A stretch of DNA of 64,000 bases from Prochlorococcus sp. scB243_498I20 (GCA_000635015.1 JFMR01000045.1:476900-540899), one strand, 5' to 3'. Numbered from the stretch's first letter, positions 7,524 to 17,283 are shown. The notes: generated from the letters alone by a model not told the origin. Program-made: numbers and translations.

Positions 7524-9968
7524 TTAATTCCTCAACTTAGTATTAAAACATTTTTCAACATGAGAAATGATATTTGCATGTATTGATGAAATGTCTGTAT
7601 CTAGTAATGTTTTATCTTTATCTCTATAAGATAATCTAAATGTGTAACTTATTTGATCATCTCCAAATTTAGTATCTTCAAAAACATCAAGTAAATTTAC
7701 ATCCTCTAAGAGATTTTTTCCTGTTTTTCTTATCTGTGATGTTATTTCGCTAATTAAGAATTTCTTACTGAAAACAAAATTTATATCCCTTTCCATTTTT
7801 GGAACAATTGGGTATTGCTTATATATTGGAATCCATTTATTTTTTCTTGTACTAGCTCCCAAGAGATTAAAAATATATATGTTAAATAAATAAACTTTTT
7901 TTAATGACTTCTTTTCTAATATTAGTCTGGGATGTATTTCACCAAAATAACCTGCATCTTTCCCTTCAATAACTAATTTGGCTGTTCTTCCTGGATGAAG
8001 AAAATCAATTGAGTCAGTAGGTTTATCCTCAATTTTTATGTTCAAAGATGATAAGGCCTCCTTCAACTTTCCTCTAGCTTGGTAATAATTAAGATCGTTA
8101 TCTTTACCAGAATTTATCCATTTTCCAAATTTTTTATTTCCATAAATCACACCATTCAGAACTTCTTCTTGAATGAACTCAGTTTTCTTTTGAAAAACAT
8201 TTCCAATTTCAAAAATATAACAACTTGCTTGACCAGCATTTATATTTCGGTTAACTATCTCCAAATGTTCTTTCCACATATTATCTCTAAGACAACTTGT
8301 TTCTATTAATAAAGGATTAGAAATCTTTATAAGTTTTTCATTATCTTCAGGAACAAGAGAGTAGCTTAATACCTCGTTAAAACCATTTTCTATAAAACCA
8401 TTTTTTACTTTTCTCAATGCCAACTGTTCTGATGATAATTTTCCAGGCTTAATTGGATTAGGAAGTTCTAAATCGAATCTGTCATACCCTATTAATCTTG
8501 CTACTTCTTCAATTAAATCTATTTCTCTTATCAAATCATGCGATCTATTAGGAATTACTGTTACATCCCAGCCATATTCTTTATTTTTTAAAGTACAACC
8601 TATTAGTGTTAATTTATCAACTATTTCATTATCTGATAAATTTCTTTTTTCAAACTGATCGTTAATTATTAATGGGCCAAGAATTTTATGTATTCGATTT
8701 CTTCGTAATTTAATAAATATATCTTCATTAGTTATTAAATTGGAAGTATTAATAATTGGTGGATTAATAGAAAAATATTCTTCTAAAAGATTAATTGCCC
8801 TTGTTACTGCACTTATTGTATTTTTTGATGAAATCCCTTTTTCATACCTGCTGCTAGATTCTGTTCTTATGCCAACCGCCTTTGAAGATTTTCTTATAGT
8901 AACTGGATTAAAAACAGCGCCTTCAAGGTAAATAGATGAGGTTGTATTAGTTACAGAAGTTTCTAAACCGCCTATCACCCCTGCAATAGCTACCGGTTTA
9001 TCACAACAAGTAATAACTGTGATATTGTCATTTAAATCATATTCTTTACCATCTAAGCAAATAAGGCTTTCGTTATCCTTGCCCTTTCTAACAGAGAAAT
9101 CTTCTGGAGAAACTTCCTTACCAATTAAATTAGACAGTTTATTTTTATCAAACGCATGCAATGGTTGGCCTTGTTCTAAAAGAATATAATTTGTCAAATC
9201 AACTAGAAGATTAATAGATTTTATACCTGATTTTTCTATACGGTCTTTAAGCCAATTAGGCGATAATTTCTCTCCATTTACTCCATCAATGCAGCTTATT
9301 GTATAAATGCAATTAGATTCTATAGCCTCTGGACAAAGTTTAATTCCCTTAAGTAAATGAGTATTATATTTAAGTTTTATTTCTGGAAAATTTAAGGTGG
9401 ATTCTAAAAGGGCAGAAATTTCACGGGCTATACCTATAACAGACATTCCGTCAGGTCTGTTAGCTGTAATGGCTAAATCATATATAAAATCATTTAATTG
9501 AAGCAAGTCAGACGCTGGAGTGCCCAATTCATGTTTTAAGGCTAAATCATCATTAATGACCTCTATACCTTCGCTAGAGTCCTCTAAACCAAGTTCATGC
9601 AGAGAACATATCATTCCTTCACTCACGACACCTCTAATTTCACTTCTTTTAATAGTTAAATCAACTGCATTCAATTGCGCACCTACAGTAGCAACATAAA
9701 CATAAATATTTGGTTTAATATTGCTCGCACCACAGATAATTTGTAAATTCTCGGAATTACCAATATCGACCTTGCAAATTGAAAGTTTGTCAGATCCTTC
9801 GTGTTTTAAAACAGATAATACCTTACCTAAAACAACCCCATTTACATTTTCAGAACAATCTTCTAACGATTCAACCTCAAATCCACCAATAGACAATTTC
9901 TCAGAGAGATCTTCAGGAGTAGAAGTAATTTCTACTAAATTTTTCAACCAATTTTGAGAAACTTTCAT
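7524..9968 (-). CDS. pheT: Phenylalanine-tRNA ligase beta subunit
   Basis: 814 residues, normal for the bacterial beta subunit. Domain order is an N-terminal region with an EMAP-type tRNA-binding domain (G-K-V-L-S-V-L-K-H-E-G-S-D-K-L, about 40-150), B3/B4 editing domain (about 200-400), B5, the catalytic-like core (N-R-S-H-D-L-I-R-E-I-D-L-I-E-E-V-A-R-L-I-G-Y-D), and a C-terminal ferredoxin-fold anticodon-binding domain (Y-P-I-V-P-K-M-E-R-D-I-N-F-V-F). It pairs with PheS to charge tRNA-Phe. pheS is not in the window. It is divergent from rpmG. Confidence 0.97.
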   Translation of the reverse strand: MKVSQNWLKNLVEITSTPEDLSEKLSIGGFEVESLEDCSENVNGVVLGKVLSVLKHEGSDKLSICKVDIGNSENLQIICGASNIKPNIYVYVATVGAQLNAVDLTIKRSEIRGVVSEGMICSLHELGLEDSSEGIEVINDDLALKHELGTPASDLLQLNDFIYDLAITANRPDGMSVIGIAREISALLESTLNFPEIKLKYNTHLLKGIKLCPEAIESNCIYTISCIDGVNGEKLSPNWLKDRIEKSGIKSINLLVDLTNYILLEQGQPLHAFDKNKLSNLIGKEVSPEDFSVRKGKDNESLICLDGKEYDLNDNITVITCCDKPVAIAGVIGGLETSVTNTTSSIYLEGAVFNPVTIRKSSKAVGIRTESSSRYEKGISSKNTISAVTRAINLLEEYFSINPPIINTSNLITNEDIFIKLRRNRIHKILGPLIINDQFEKRNLSDNEIVDKLTLIGCTLKNKEYGWDVTVIPNRSHDLIREIDLIEEVARLIGYDRFDLELPNPIKPGKLSSEQLALRKVKNGFIENGFNEVLSYSLVPEDNEKLIKISNPLLIETSCLRDNMWKEHLEIVNRNINAGQASCYIFEIGNVFQKKTEFIQEEVLNGVIYGNKKFGKWINSGKDNDLNYYQARGKLKEALSSLNIKIEDKPTDSIDFLHPGRTAKLVIEGKDAGYFGEIHPRLILEKKSLKKVYLFNIYIFNLLGASTRKNKWIPIYKQYPIVPKMERDINFVFSKKFLISEITSQIRKTGKNLLEDVNLLDVFEDTKFGDDQISYTFRLSYRDKDKTLLDTDISSIHANIISHVEKCFNTKLRN

Positions 9969-10069
9969 ATATATTTTTTAATCAATGATGATAAAAGAAA
10001 TGAGTATATCTTCAAAAAAGTTTGTTGAAGATGTACAATAGAAAATTATACAATAAAGTATTAATCAAA

Positions 10070-10264
10070 ATGGCAAAAAAAGGGACAAGAGTTGTAGTGA
10101 CCCTGGAATGTACTGAAGCTAGGACAAGCACAGATCCTAAGAGATCAAATGGTGTCTCAAGATATACTACTGAAAAGAATCGTAGAAATACAACTGAAAG
10201 ATTAGAACTAAAAAAGTTTAATCCTCATTTAAACAGAATGACAATTCACAAAGAAATAAAGTAA
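10070..10264 (+). CDS. rpmG: 50S ribosomal protein L33
   Basis: 64 residues starting [17 protein letters not shown]. The open frame extends 16 codons upstream, but the conserved L33 sequence begins at this ATG, so the longer form is rejected. It shows the family pattern [11 protein letters not shown] and ends M-T-I-H-K-E-I-K. It is followed 17 bases later by rpsR, the usual cyanobacterial and plastid order. Confidence 0.96.
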   Translation: MAKKGTRVVVTLECTEARTSTDPKRSNGVSRYTTEKNRRNTTERLELKKFNPHLNRMTIHKEIK

Positions 10265-10281
10265 TCAAATCAAATTAAATC

Positions 10282-10503
10282 ATGCCTAATTCAATTTTTA
10301 AAAAACAATTATCACCTATCAAACCTGGAGATCCTATTGACTATAAGGATGTAGAACTACTAAAAAAATTCATAACTGAGAGGGGTAAAATCCTACCAAG
10401 AAGGATGACAGGTTTAACCTCTAAACAACAAAAAGATCTTACGTTAGCTGTAAAAAGAGCGAGAATTGTAGCCCTTCTACCTTTCGTAAATCCTGAAGGA
10501 TAA
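10282..10503 (+). CDS. rpsR: 30S ribosomal protein S18
   Basis: 73 residues with the S18 core: [26 protein letters not shown], then [21 protein letters not shown]. It binds 16S rRNA in the platform next to S6. It is the second gene of the rpmG-rpsR pair, with the RNB nuclease gene 45 bases downstream, so one transcript is likely. Confidence 0.97.
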   Translation: MPNSIFKKQLSPIKPGDPIDYKDVELLKKFITERGKILPRRMTGLTSKQQKDLTLAVKRARIVALLPFVNPEG

Positions 10504-10548
10504 TTTCATATTCAATATAGTTTGCACTGTAATTAATATCTCAAATAT

Positions 10549-11736
10549 TTGAAAGATTTAACTAATTTAAAAACATATATTATTGACTCTGATGATCCAC
10601 ATGAAGTCGATGATGCTATTTCATTAGAAATAAAAGAAGGAAATAAAAAAAAATATTTATGGATACATATTAGTAATCCATGCAAACTCTTTTTGCATGA
10701 GTCAAATGTTGATTTAGATGCAAGAAAGAGAAATAGCAGTTTGTATTTAATTGATCAATATGTCCCAATGTTACCTATAGATATTCTTGAAAAGGCAAAT
10801 CTAGCTCAAAATAAAATTTCCGAAACTATTAGTGCAGCAATAGAATTCAACGAAGACGGATCAATAAATAATTATGAAATAACTGAAGCAATAATAAAGC
10901 CAAAATATCAATTAACATATGAAGATGCAAATGAATTATTAGAATTAGAGCCTAAAGAAGAAATAGAATTAATTACGATTAAAAATTTATTAGAAAAAAG
11001 TATTACTTTTAGAAAGAAACAAGGAGCAATTATTTTCGAAAGTCCTAATAGTAAAATTAAATTATATAAGGATAAGATTATAATCAATAAATTAGAGAAA
11101 ACAATATCACAAGTAATAGTTGCAGAAGCAATGATATTAATGAATTATGTAACAAGTTTATTTTTAGATAAATATAATTTAGCGGCAGCATTTAGGATTC
11201 AGAAATTAAATTGCAATCCATCTGAAATACTTGATAGATACAAAGATAGTGATATTAAATATATAATATTAAAACAATATATGGGAAGAAGTTACATAAC
11301 AATTAAGCCAGGTATTCATGAATCTTTAGGGCTTAATATGTATGTACAATGCAGTTCACCATTAAGAAGATATCTTGATTTAATTATACAAAGGCAAGTA
11401 TATAATAAAATTAATAATTACGACTTTCTTAGTAAAGATTCAGTCTCAAAAATTATTGATTATTCAAAGAATAGACAAGCAGAGAATAATAATATTTTTA
11501 AAAATGATAAATTTAAGTATTTAACAATATTTTTTAAGAATGAAAAAAAACCTTTTTATAAAATAATATTCGTTAAGTGGATTAATCATAAAAAAAATAT
11601 TGCTTTGGTTTATTTTCCAGATTATTCACTAGAAATACTTATTACTCTTTTTGTATCAATAGAAATATATAGTAATAAAATATATAAAGTTAAATATATT
11701 ATAAATGATAGTAATCTTTTAGAGTTTATTTATTAA
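10549..11736 (+). CDS. RNB-domain exoribonuclease (RNase II family)
   Basis: 395 residues from a TTG start. It begins almost directly with the RNB catalytic motif, I-I-D-S-D-D-P-H-E-V-D-D-A-I-S-L-E-I. It keeps the first and the last two metal-binding aspartates of the D-x5-D-x-D-D signature, and the middle one is glutamate, as I recall for plastid-type RNB enzymes. Further RNB blocks are Y-Q-L-T-Y-E-D-A-N-E-L-L and S-S-P-L-R-R-Y-L-D-L-I-I-Q-R-Q. It probably degrades RNA 3' to 5'. The usual N-terminal cold-shock domains are missing and a clear C-terminal S1 domain is not visible. It follows rpsR. Confidence 0.85.
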   Translation: MKDLTNLKTYIIDSDDPHEVDDAISLEIKEGNKKKYLWIHISNPCKLFLHESNVDLDARKRNSSLYLIDQYVPMLPIDILEKANLAQNKISETISAAIEFNEDGSINNYEITEAIIKPKYQLTYEDANELLELEPKEEIELITIKNLLEKSITFRKKQGAIIFESPNSKIKLYKDKIIINKLEKTISQVIVAEAMILMNYVTSLFLDKYNLAAAFRIQKLNCNPSEILDRYKDSDIKYIILKQYMGRSYITIKPGIHESLGLNMYVQCSSPLRRYLDLIIQRQVYNKINNYDFLSKDSVSKIIDYSKNRQAENNNIFKNDKFKYLTIFFKNEKKPFYKIIFVKWINHKKNIALVYFPDYSLEILITLFVSIEIYSNKIYKVKYIINDSNLLEFIY

Positions 11737-11806
11737 TAAGATAATAATTATAATAGGTTGTTATTAGTTTAAAAAAATATCTGTTAGTATTAATAAAAAA
11801 AGCTTT

Positions 11807-13351
11807 ATGACTTTTGTCATTACTACCCCTTTATACTATGTTAATGATAAACCTCATTTAGGAAGTGTATATACAACAATAATTTGTGATTCAATAGCTA
11901 GGTATAAAAGGCTTGCAGGTGAAGATGTTATGTTCATCACGGGTGTTGATGAACATGGTTTAAAAATACAAAGAACAGCTAATGAAAAGGGTATTGAACC
12001 AAAATCACATTGTGATGAAATCTCAGAAGTCTTTAATAATAATTGGAAAAAGTGGAATATATCCTTTGATAAATTTATAAGAACAAGCTCAAAAAATCAT
12101 GAATTTGTTGTTAATGAATTTTACGAAAGAGTAAAAGCATCGGATGATATCTATATGGGAGTTCAAAAAGGTTGGTATTGTGTTGGTTGTGAAGAATTTA
12201 AAGATAATCCAGAAAACTCATCAACGTACAAGTGTCCTATACATCAAAAAAATCTAGAATGGAAAAATGAAGAGAATCTCTTTTTTAGACTTTCAAAATA
12301 TCAAAAAGAAATTGAGAACATAATCAACGAACCTTCTTTTATAGAGCCAAAAGAAAGGAAGAATGAAATTATAAGTTTTGTGTCTAGAGGCTTGAAGGAT
12401 TTTTCAATTTCAAGAACAAATGTCACATGGGGAATTCCTGTTCCTGATTATGATAACCATACCTTTTATGTATGGTTTGATGCTTTACTTGGATATGTAA
12501 GTGCCATTAGTTCTGATGAGACAGAACATTCATTGGAAAAATCAATTAATGGCGGATGGCCAGCTGATGTTCATTTTATTGGTAAAGATATTTTGAGATT
12601 CCATGCTGTATATTGGCCTGCAATGCTCATTTCTGCCAATATGAATGTTCCTAAAAAGGTTTTTGGGCACGGGTTTCTTACAAGAGAGGGGCAAAAAATG
12701 GGTAAAAGCTTGGGAAATGTACTCGACCCTAATTTGTTGCTTACAAAATATGGAAATGATCCTGTAAGGTGGTACCTAATTAAAGATATATCACTAGGAA
12801 ATGATGGAGATTTTCAAGATAAAAGATTTGTTGACATTATCAATAATGACTTAGCTAATACAATTGGCAATTTATTAAATAGAACATCATCTATGTCTAG
12901 AAAATGGTTTGATAATAAAGTTCCAAAAAATGAAAAAAATTCAAGTGAAAATATATTAGAGAATTATGCCAAAATTGCAGTCGAAAACTATATTTATAAC
13001 TTTGATAACTACAAATTAGATCTAGCAGCCAATGAAGTACTTAGCCTAGCAATTAATACAAATTTATATTTGAATGATAATCAGCCATGGCTGTTAATAA
13101 AAGAGAAAGATAATCTACCCCTAGTTAAAGAAATTATTTATAACGTTTTAGAAAGTACCAGAATAATAGGATTGTTATTACTACCTTTATTGCCCGAATT
13201 ATCTACAAAAATTAATGAACAACTTGGTTCTATTTACAGAGAAGAAATTTCTTGGAAACAACAATTAAGTTGGGGATTATTAGAAAATAACTCAAGTCTT
13301 CCTAAACCCACTCCAATCATAAATAAACTGCAGTATGAGCAACATTTATAG
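11807..13351 (+). CDS. metG: Methionyl-tRNA synthetase
   Basis: 514 residues, class I synthetase. The N-terminus has the HIGH-type element in Y-Y-V-N-D-K-P-H-L-G-S-V-Y. The connective peptide has a zinc-like C-V-G-C ... C-P-I-H pattern near 125-145. The KMSKS-type loop reads G-Q-K-M-G-K-S-L-G-N near 296. A helical anticodon-binding domain completes the C-terminus; there is no dimerisation extension. It charges both methionine tRNAs. Its last 17 bases overlap the start of the lptC-like gene, so the two are probably translationally coupled. Confidence 0.97.
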   Translation: MTFVITTPLYYVNDKPHLGSVYTTIICDSIARYKRLAGEDVMFITGVDEHGLKIQRTANEKGIEPKSHCDEISEVFNNNWKKWNISFDKFIRTSSKNHEFVVNEFYERVKASDDIYMGVQKGWYCVGCEEFKDNPENSSTYKCPIHQKNLEWKNEENLFFRLSKYQKEIENIINEPSFIEPKERKNEIISFVSRGLKDFSISRTNVTWGIPVPDYDNHTFYVWFDALLGYVSAISSDETEHSLEKSINGGWPADVHFIGKDILRFHAVYWPAMLISANMNVPKKVFGHGFLTREGQKMGKSLGNVLDPNLLLTKYGNDPVRWYLIKDISLGNDGDFQDKRFVDIINNDLANTIGNLLNRTSSMSRKWFDNKVPKNEKNSSENILENYAKIAVENYIYNFDNYKLDLAANEVLSLAINTNLYLNDNQPWLLIKEKDNLPLVKEIIYNVLESTRIIGLLLLPLLPELSTKINEQLGSIYREEISWKQQLSWGLLENNSSLPKPTPIINKLQYEQHL

Positions 13352-13958
13352 ATTAATAATTTTCCTTCCATTTTTTATGCTGGGTTGCGCGCCAAATGCA
13401 ATTGATGAAAATAAAGTTAAACAAAACATGGACGGTTTAGATATGACTATTTTCTCAAAAAGTGGGGATAAAATATATTCAATTACCAGTCCAAATTCAA
13501 GTTATGACAATATTGAATTAAAGTTTGAATTAAAAAAACCTATCATTAATATTCTCGATGGGGAAGAAACTAAATATATTATTAGTTCAGAAGAATCTTC
13601 ATTATCAGACAACAATAAACTCCTGAAATTGAACGGAAATGTTAAATTAAAAACTCTTAAAAAAAATGGGGATATTTTATATGCTGATAATTTTATATGG
13701 AATATAGAAAATACTAACTATCTATTAGAAGGTAATATAAGATTTGAGAATCAAAATATCCTGTTAAATTCGGGAAAAGCCATTTTGGGTTCAGATAACA
13801 TAATTGAATTTTTCAACCCCGTAAAATATATAATAAAAGATGAAAATAATGAAAATAAATATGAAATAAATTCGGAAAATGCTTACTATAATTTAGATAC
13901 TGAATCAGTAAGTTTTAAAGCAAAAGATAAAAGAGTTAAATCAATAATTTATTTTTAA
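13335..13958 (+). CDS. lptC: LptC-like lipoprotein for lipopolysaccharide export
   Basis: 207 residues. The N-terminus I-F-L-P-F-F-M-L-G-C-A is a lipoprotein signal with a lipobox cysteine near residue 18. The rest is rich in short beta strands (I-S-S-E-E-S-S-L-S ... L-N-G-N-V-K-L-K-T ... L-E-G-N-I-R-F-E-N), the repeating pattern of OstA/LptC-type jellyroll proteins. These form the periplasmic bridge carrying LPS from the LptBFG transporter to the outer membrane. It overlaps metG by 17 bases and the opposite-strand gene by 4. The family call rests on pattern, not alignment. Confidence 0.7.
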   Translation: MSNIYRLIIFLPFFMLGCAPNAIDENKVKQNMDGLDMTIFSKSGDKIYSITSPNSSYDNIELKFELKKPIINILDGEETKYIISSEESSLSDNNKLLKLNGNVKLKTLKKNGDILYADNFIWNIENTNYLLEGNIRFENQNILLNSGKAILGSDNIIEFFNPVKYIIKDENNENKYEINSENAYYNLDTESVSFKAKDKRVKSIIYF

Positions 13959-14581
13959 ATTTTATTTTTTGCAAATATATTATTAATTTTTTTCGACCAG
14001 TTATTAATCCATTTTTCATCAGACTTCGTAAAACACTTAGCACTCCAGCCTCCTATCAATATAAAAGCCTTATTATTTATGGGTACAACTAAGATAGATG
14101 GAATTTCGGCACAAAAATTAAAAAATTCATCTCTTCCAGGATAAAATTTAGTGTTTGCTAATGATATTAATTTCATATCTTTTATAGATCTCAGACAAGT
14201 TTCCCCAGGCTTAAAATCATTACTTGAAGTGATTCCCCTCCTCAATATATTAACGCCATCATTGTGGATTAATATTGCTGCTGCTGCAGTAGAAGTTAAT
14301 ATCGCTTCAGAACCCCATGCAAGTTCATCAATAACTTCATCTGGCATGTTTCTATCGAAGAGAAACTTATTTTCGCCTTTTAAAGCAGCTTTCTCACCAG
14401 CTAATGGCTCAAATTGTTTAAATAAAAAACCTATCAAAATAATAATTAACGAAGCTATTGCAGCTAAAACTTGTGCTCTTTCAAGCTCGGGAGTTATTGT
14501 CTCTATTGAAATAAAATTTGCTATCTGAAAAATAAAGAGTAATGCACCGACTAATATTAATGATTTCCCATTGAATCCCAT
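13955..14581 (-). CDS. Cofactor assembly of complex C subunit B (CCB2/CCB4-like)
   Basis: 208 residues. Two N-terminal membrane helices (about 8-28 and 40-60) are followed by F-E-P-L-A-G-E-K-A-A-L-K-G and a soluble domain with W-G-S-E-A-I-L-T-S-T-A-A-A-A and a C-terminal F-I-L-I-G-G-W-S-A. This matches cyanobacterial homologues of the CCB factors that attach heme ci covalently to cytochrome b6. Its role in building the b6f complex is known for the family; a partner CCB gene is not seen here. Its 3' end overlaps lptC by 4 bases in a convergent arrangement. Confidence 0.75.
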   Translation of the reverse strand: MGFNGKSLILVGALLFIFQIANFISIETITPELERAQVLAAIASLIIILIGFLFKQFEPLAGEKAALKGENKFLFDRNMPDEVIDELAWGSEAILTSTAAAAILIHNDGVNILRRGITSSNDFKPGETCLRSIKDMKLISLANTKFYPGRDEFFNFCAEIPSILVVPINNKAFILIGGWSAKCFTKSDEKWINNWSKKINNIFAKNKI

Positions 14582-14692
14582 ATTTTAAATATGTTATTTC
14601 TATTTAAATTATGCAAATATTATATTGTTTAGTACATTCAAAATTACTCAAACATATGGTTTTTAATATATAATTAACCAAAACCTTTTAAA

Positions 14693-15004
14693 ATGAACTT
14701 AAACATCAATAAATATATACTTTCTCTTATCTTTACAGGCTTAATTTTAATTCTTATCCCCTCGACTACATACGCAAATGAAATTTCTAGTATAAATCAA
14801 TATTTTGGTATTACTCAACAAAAGGCTGTTATAAATTATGAAAAAAGTCAGCCTTCATCTATTGACAACCCTGTAGTGGATCCAAATTTCAACACTATGA
14901 GATCAAAAGATACTGAGAGTTCAACTGCTATTTATATAGTTATAGGTTTGCTAGTTGTTGCCACAATTATTCCTTTAGCAACATGGTGGTATTTCTCTAA
15001 ATAA
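14693..15004 (+). CDS. Small membrane-anchored exported protein, function unknown
   Basis: 103 residues. A signal peptide (hydrophobic 8-25, likely cut after T-T-Y-A) precedes a polar stretch of about 45 residues. A second hydrophobic helix follows near the end (I-Y-I-V-I-G-L-L-V-V-A-T-I-I-P-L-A) with W-W-Y-F-S-K at the very C-terminus. The layout fits a thylakoid or plasma-membrane protein with a lumenal or periplasmic loop. It lies 10 bases before cobU, but a functional link is not evident. Confidence 0.65.
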   Translation: MNLNINKYILSLIFTGLILILIPSTTYANEISSINQYFGITQQKAVINYEKSQPSSIDNPVVDPNFNTMRSKDTESSTAIYIVIGLLVVATIIPLATWWYFSK

Positions 15005-15014
15005 TAGAGAATTT

Positions 15015-15575
15015 ATGAATACCAAAGATTTAAGTATTAGTGAATATTCATCTCATATAGTTTTTATTACAGGAGGTACAAAGAGTGGCAAAAGTGAATT
15101 CGCAGAACATCTTGGAAAGGAGGTAAAAAAATTATCATATGTTGCCCTATCTGATAACAATTTGGATGATAAAGCATGGCAAGAAAAAATTAATTTACAT
15201 CGAAAAAGAAGGCCCAAAGATTGGAAATTAATAGAAACGACAGATCTATTAAATACATTAAGGAAAGAAGAAGGTCCATTATTAATAGATTCGATTGGTG
15301 GATTCGTTATGAAAAGTATTGGCAAGGACCAAAATAAATGGATAACAAAAATGAATTCACTTATAAGTCTCTTAATGAAAAGAAATAACATAACAATTAT
15401 TGTTGGAGAACAAGTAGGATGGAGTCTTGTATCTGAATATAAAATTGGTAATACTTATATTGAAAGAATCGGCGAACTTCAAAAAAGAATAACCAAAATA
15501 TCAAAAGATAATTGGCTGGCAATAAACGGCAGAGCAATCAAAATAGATGAAATAAGTATTGAAATACCTTATTAA
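15015..15575 (+). CDS. cobU: Adenosylcobinamide kinase / adenosylcobinamide-phosphate guanylyltransferase
   Basis: 186 residues. The P-loop G-G-T-K-S-G-K-S-E-F-A-E (about 20-31) and the H-R-K-R-R-P-K-D-W guanylyl-acceptor histidine region are the CobU/CobP signature, with L-L-I-D-S-I-G-G-F as the Walker B part and V-G-E-Q-V-G-W-S-L-V near 135. It phosphorylates cobinamide and adds GMP before lower-ligand attachment. It supports B12 (pseudocobalamin in these cyanobacteria) synthesis, which MetH needs. trmL starts 2 bases downstream. Confidence 0.93.
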   Translation: MNTKDLSISEYSSHIVFITGGTKSGKSEFAEHLGKEVKKLSYVALSDNNLDDKAWQEKINLHRKRRPKDWKLIETTDLLNTLRKEEGPLLIDSIGGFVMKSIGKDQNKWITKMNSLISLLMKRNNITIIVGEQVGWSLVSEYKIGNTYIERIGELQKRITKISKDNWLAINGRAIKIDEISIEIPY

Positions 15576-15577
15576 CA

Positions 15578-16060
15578 TTGGAAGTCGCTCTTTTTGAACC
15601 TAGAATCCCTCAAAATACTGGTAATATTGCCAGAACATGTGCTGCGTTTAATATACCTTTAAATCTTATAGAACCCTTAGGTTTTAAACTAGAAGATAAA
15701 TATTTAAAAAGAGCTGGATTAGACTATTGGCCTCTAGTTACTGTTAATAAGTATGAAAATTTTGAAAAATTTTTGACCTCAAAAGTATCAAAAAGAATAA
15801 TTTCTTTTAGTAAAAAAAATGGATTGTATTTGAAGGATTTTAAATTTAAGCAAGATGATATTATGCTATTTGGGAGAGAAGATTCAGGATTGCCAGATTC
15901 CATTATTAATAAAAGTGACTTTTTAATATCAATATTTATGCCTAATGTACAGACTGGAAACAATGATCAAAAAGGTGTTAGAAGTCTAAACCTTTCTGTA
16001 GCATGTGGAATTGCTATATATGAGGCCCACAAACAAATAAATTTTAAAAATGGTAACTAA
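15578..16060 (+). CDS. trmL: tRNA (cytidine(34)-2'-O)-methyltransferase
   Basis: 160 residues, TTG start 2 bases after cobU. SPOUT-fold motifs: E-P-R-I-P-Q-N-T-G-N-I-A-R-T-C-A at the N-terminus, M-L-F-G-R-E-D-S-G-L-P, and the knot-forming V-R-S-L-N-L-S-V-A-C-G-I-A-I-Y. This set is typical of TrmL/YibK, which methylates the 2'-OH of the wobble base of leucine tRNAs. Length is standard. Confidence 0.93.
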   Translation: MEVALFEPRIPQNTGNIARTCAAFNIPLNLIEPLGFKLEDKYLKRAGLDYWPLVTVNKYENFEKFLTSKVSKRIISFSKKNGLYLKDFKFKQDDIMLFGREDSGLPDSIINKSDFLISIFMPNVQTGNNDQKGVRSLNLSVACGIAIYEAHKQINFKNGN

Positions 16061-16089
16061 GTACAACCAATGCCTTAGAATATTCCCAT

Positions 16090-16163
<74 letters not shown>

Positions 16164-16230
16164 TCTTCAATACTTTTCAATTGAAGAACATACGTGAAAT
16201 TTTAATTTAATTAAACTATTAAAGATAATA

Positions 16231-16518
16231 ATGTTTAATTCACTCGACACAGTCTTAGATCCAAAGAAATCTAAAGCAAAATATCCAGAAGCAAGAGTTA
16301 TAGTTCTTGATGACAATTTTAATACTTTTCAGCATGTCGCAAATTGTCTATTAACAATAATCCCATGCATGAGTGAACAAAGGGCATGGGATCTAACTAT
16401 CAAAGTTGACAAGACAGGGTCGGCGGAGGTGTGGAGAGGTAATCTTGAGCAGGCAGAGCTATATCATGAGCAACTATTCAGCAAAGGATTAACAATGGCT
16501 CCAATTGAGAAAACATAA
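16231..16518 (+). CDS. clpS: ATP-dependent Clp protease adaptor ClpS
   Basis: 95 residues. After a short N-terminal tail it has V-I-V-L-D-D-N-F-N-T-F-Q-H-V, the ClpS N-end-rule pocket region, then W-D-L-T-I-K-V-D-K-T-G-S-A and L-Y-H-E-Q-L-F-S-K-G-L-T-M-A-P-I. It hands substrates with destabilising N-termini to ClpC/ClpAP. Length is normal. A DUF1651 gene starts 11 bases later. Confidence 0.95.
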   Translation: MFNSLDTVLDPKKSKAKYPEARVIVLDDNFNTFQHVANCLLTIIPCMSEQRAWDLTIKVDKTGSAEVWRGNLEQAELYHEQLFSKGLTMAPIEKT

Positions 16519-16529
16519 AATAAGAAAGA

Positions 16530-16781
16530 TTGACAGAAAACTTTTGGCTTATAAATTCGAACCGAACAAAGGTTAAAAGGTTTTCAAAGAATAATCAAAA
16601 TAAAGATAAATTTTTTGAATATATGTTTATTGACTCTGGAAGAATTCTTGGTGTTTTAGGAAAAGAACCACCTCTTATGACAACCAGAGAAGAACTTAAA
16701 GTTGATAAAGCTAGAGATGAATGGAGAAAGTTAATTGCTCAGGGTTGGAGGAGAACTAAACCAGTTTGGGAAGACTATTAG
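16530..16781 (+). CDS. DUF1651-like protein
   Basis: 83 residues from a TTG start. It is tryptophan- and arginine-rich near the end (E-W-R-K-L-I-A-Q-G-W-R-R-T-K-P-V-W), the usual tail of the short DUF1651 proteins found in many copies in marine picocyanobacteria. Function is unknown. It is soluble, and probably co-transcribed with clpS from the 11-base spacing. Confidence 0.75.
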   Translation: MTENFWLINSNRTKVKRFSKNNQNKDKFFEYMFIDSGRILGVLGKEPPLMTTREELKVDKARDEWRKLIAQGWRRTKPVWEDY

Positions 16782-16909
16782 TATCCAATATTGTTACTAG
16801 GATTAGTTATGCAAATAATTAGATTTAGGACGTAGTTAGCAGGTAAATTTAATGGCTTCAAAAGTAACAAAGCCATTCCTTGAGTCACATTAAATTCTTT
16901 ATTCTTCAT
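16778..16909 (-). CDS. Possible very small hydrophobic protein
   Basis: A 43-codon ORF (M-K-N-K-E-F-N-V-T-Q-G-M-A-L-L-L-L-K-P...) whose stop overlaps the stop of the DUF1651 gene on the other strand. The middle is hydrophobic. An inverted repeat (AATGGCTT at 16851, AAGCCATT at 16870) lies inside it. It may be real or chance; there is no domain evidence. Confidence 0.3.
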   Translation of the reverse strand: MKNKEFNVTQGMALLLLKPLNLPANYVLNLIICITNPSNNIGY

Positions 16910-17133
16910 AAAAAATAAAAGTCTCATTTTAATTTTAAGAAGACTATCAAATGCAAGCTAAAAATACCGAAAAAAGATATATAAGCATTTATTGATTAAG
17001 GATTTTCAAGATATCTAATATCTAAACCTTATTTAAAAAAATTATAGATTTAGGGTTACTTGTTATTTTTTTTAAACAAAAAATCCACGTTATAATTTAA
17101 TAATCCCTAGTATCTAATTCTTATAAATACCCA

Positions 17134-17283
17134 ATGAAATATTTCATCTCAAGCAAAAGATCAAGAGCTTTATTTGGTATTGGAATAGTTGCTATAAGCA
17201 TTGGATTAATATCAAAAAAAGTAATTAACTATCCAGCTGGAGGATGTATGAAAAGTACTCAAGAAATAACCTTTAATATCTAG
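17134..17283 (+). CDS. Small single-helix membrane protein
   Basis: 49 residues: a basic N-terminus (K-Y-F-I-S-S-K-R-S-R) then a hydrophobic helix A-L-F-G-I-G-I-V-A-I-S-I-G-L-I and a short tail with one cysteine. The roughly 220 bases upstream hold no other clear gene. It is the first of the tiny-gene region. No family is recognised. Confidence 0.5.
   Translation: MKYFISSKRSRALFGIGIVAISIGLISKKVINYPAGGCMKSTQEITFNI

Noticed and set aside
10022..10264. 80-codon version of L33
   Set aside because: Conserved L33 begins at the ATG at 10070; the extra 16 residues are not part of the family.
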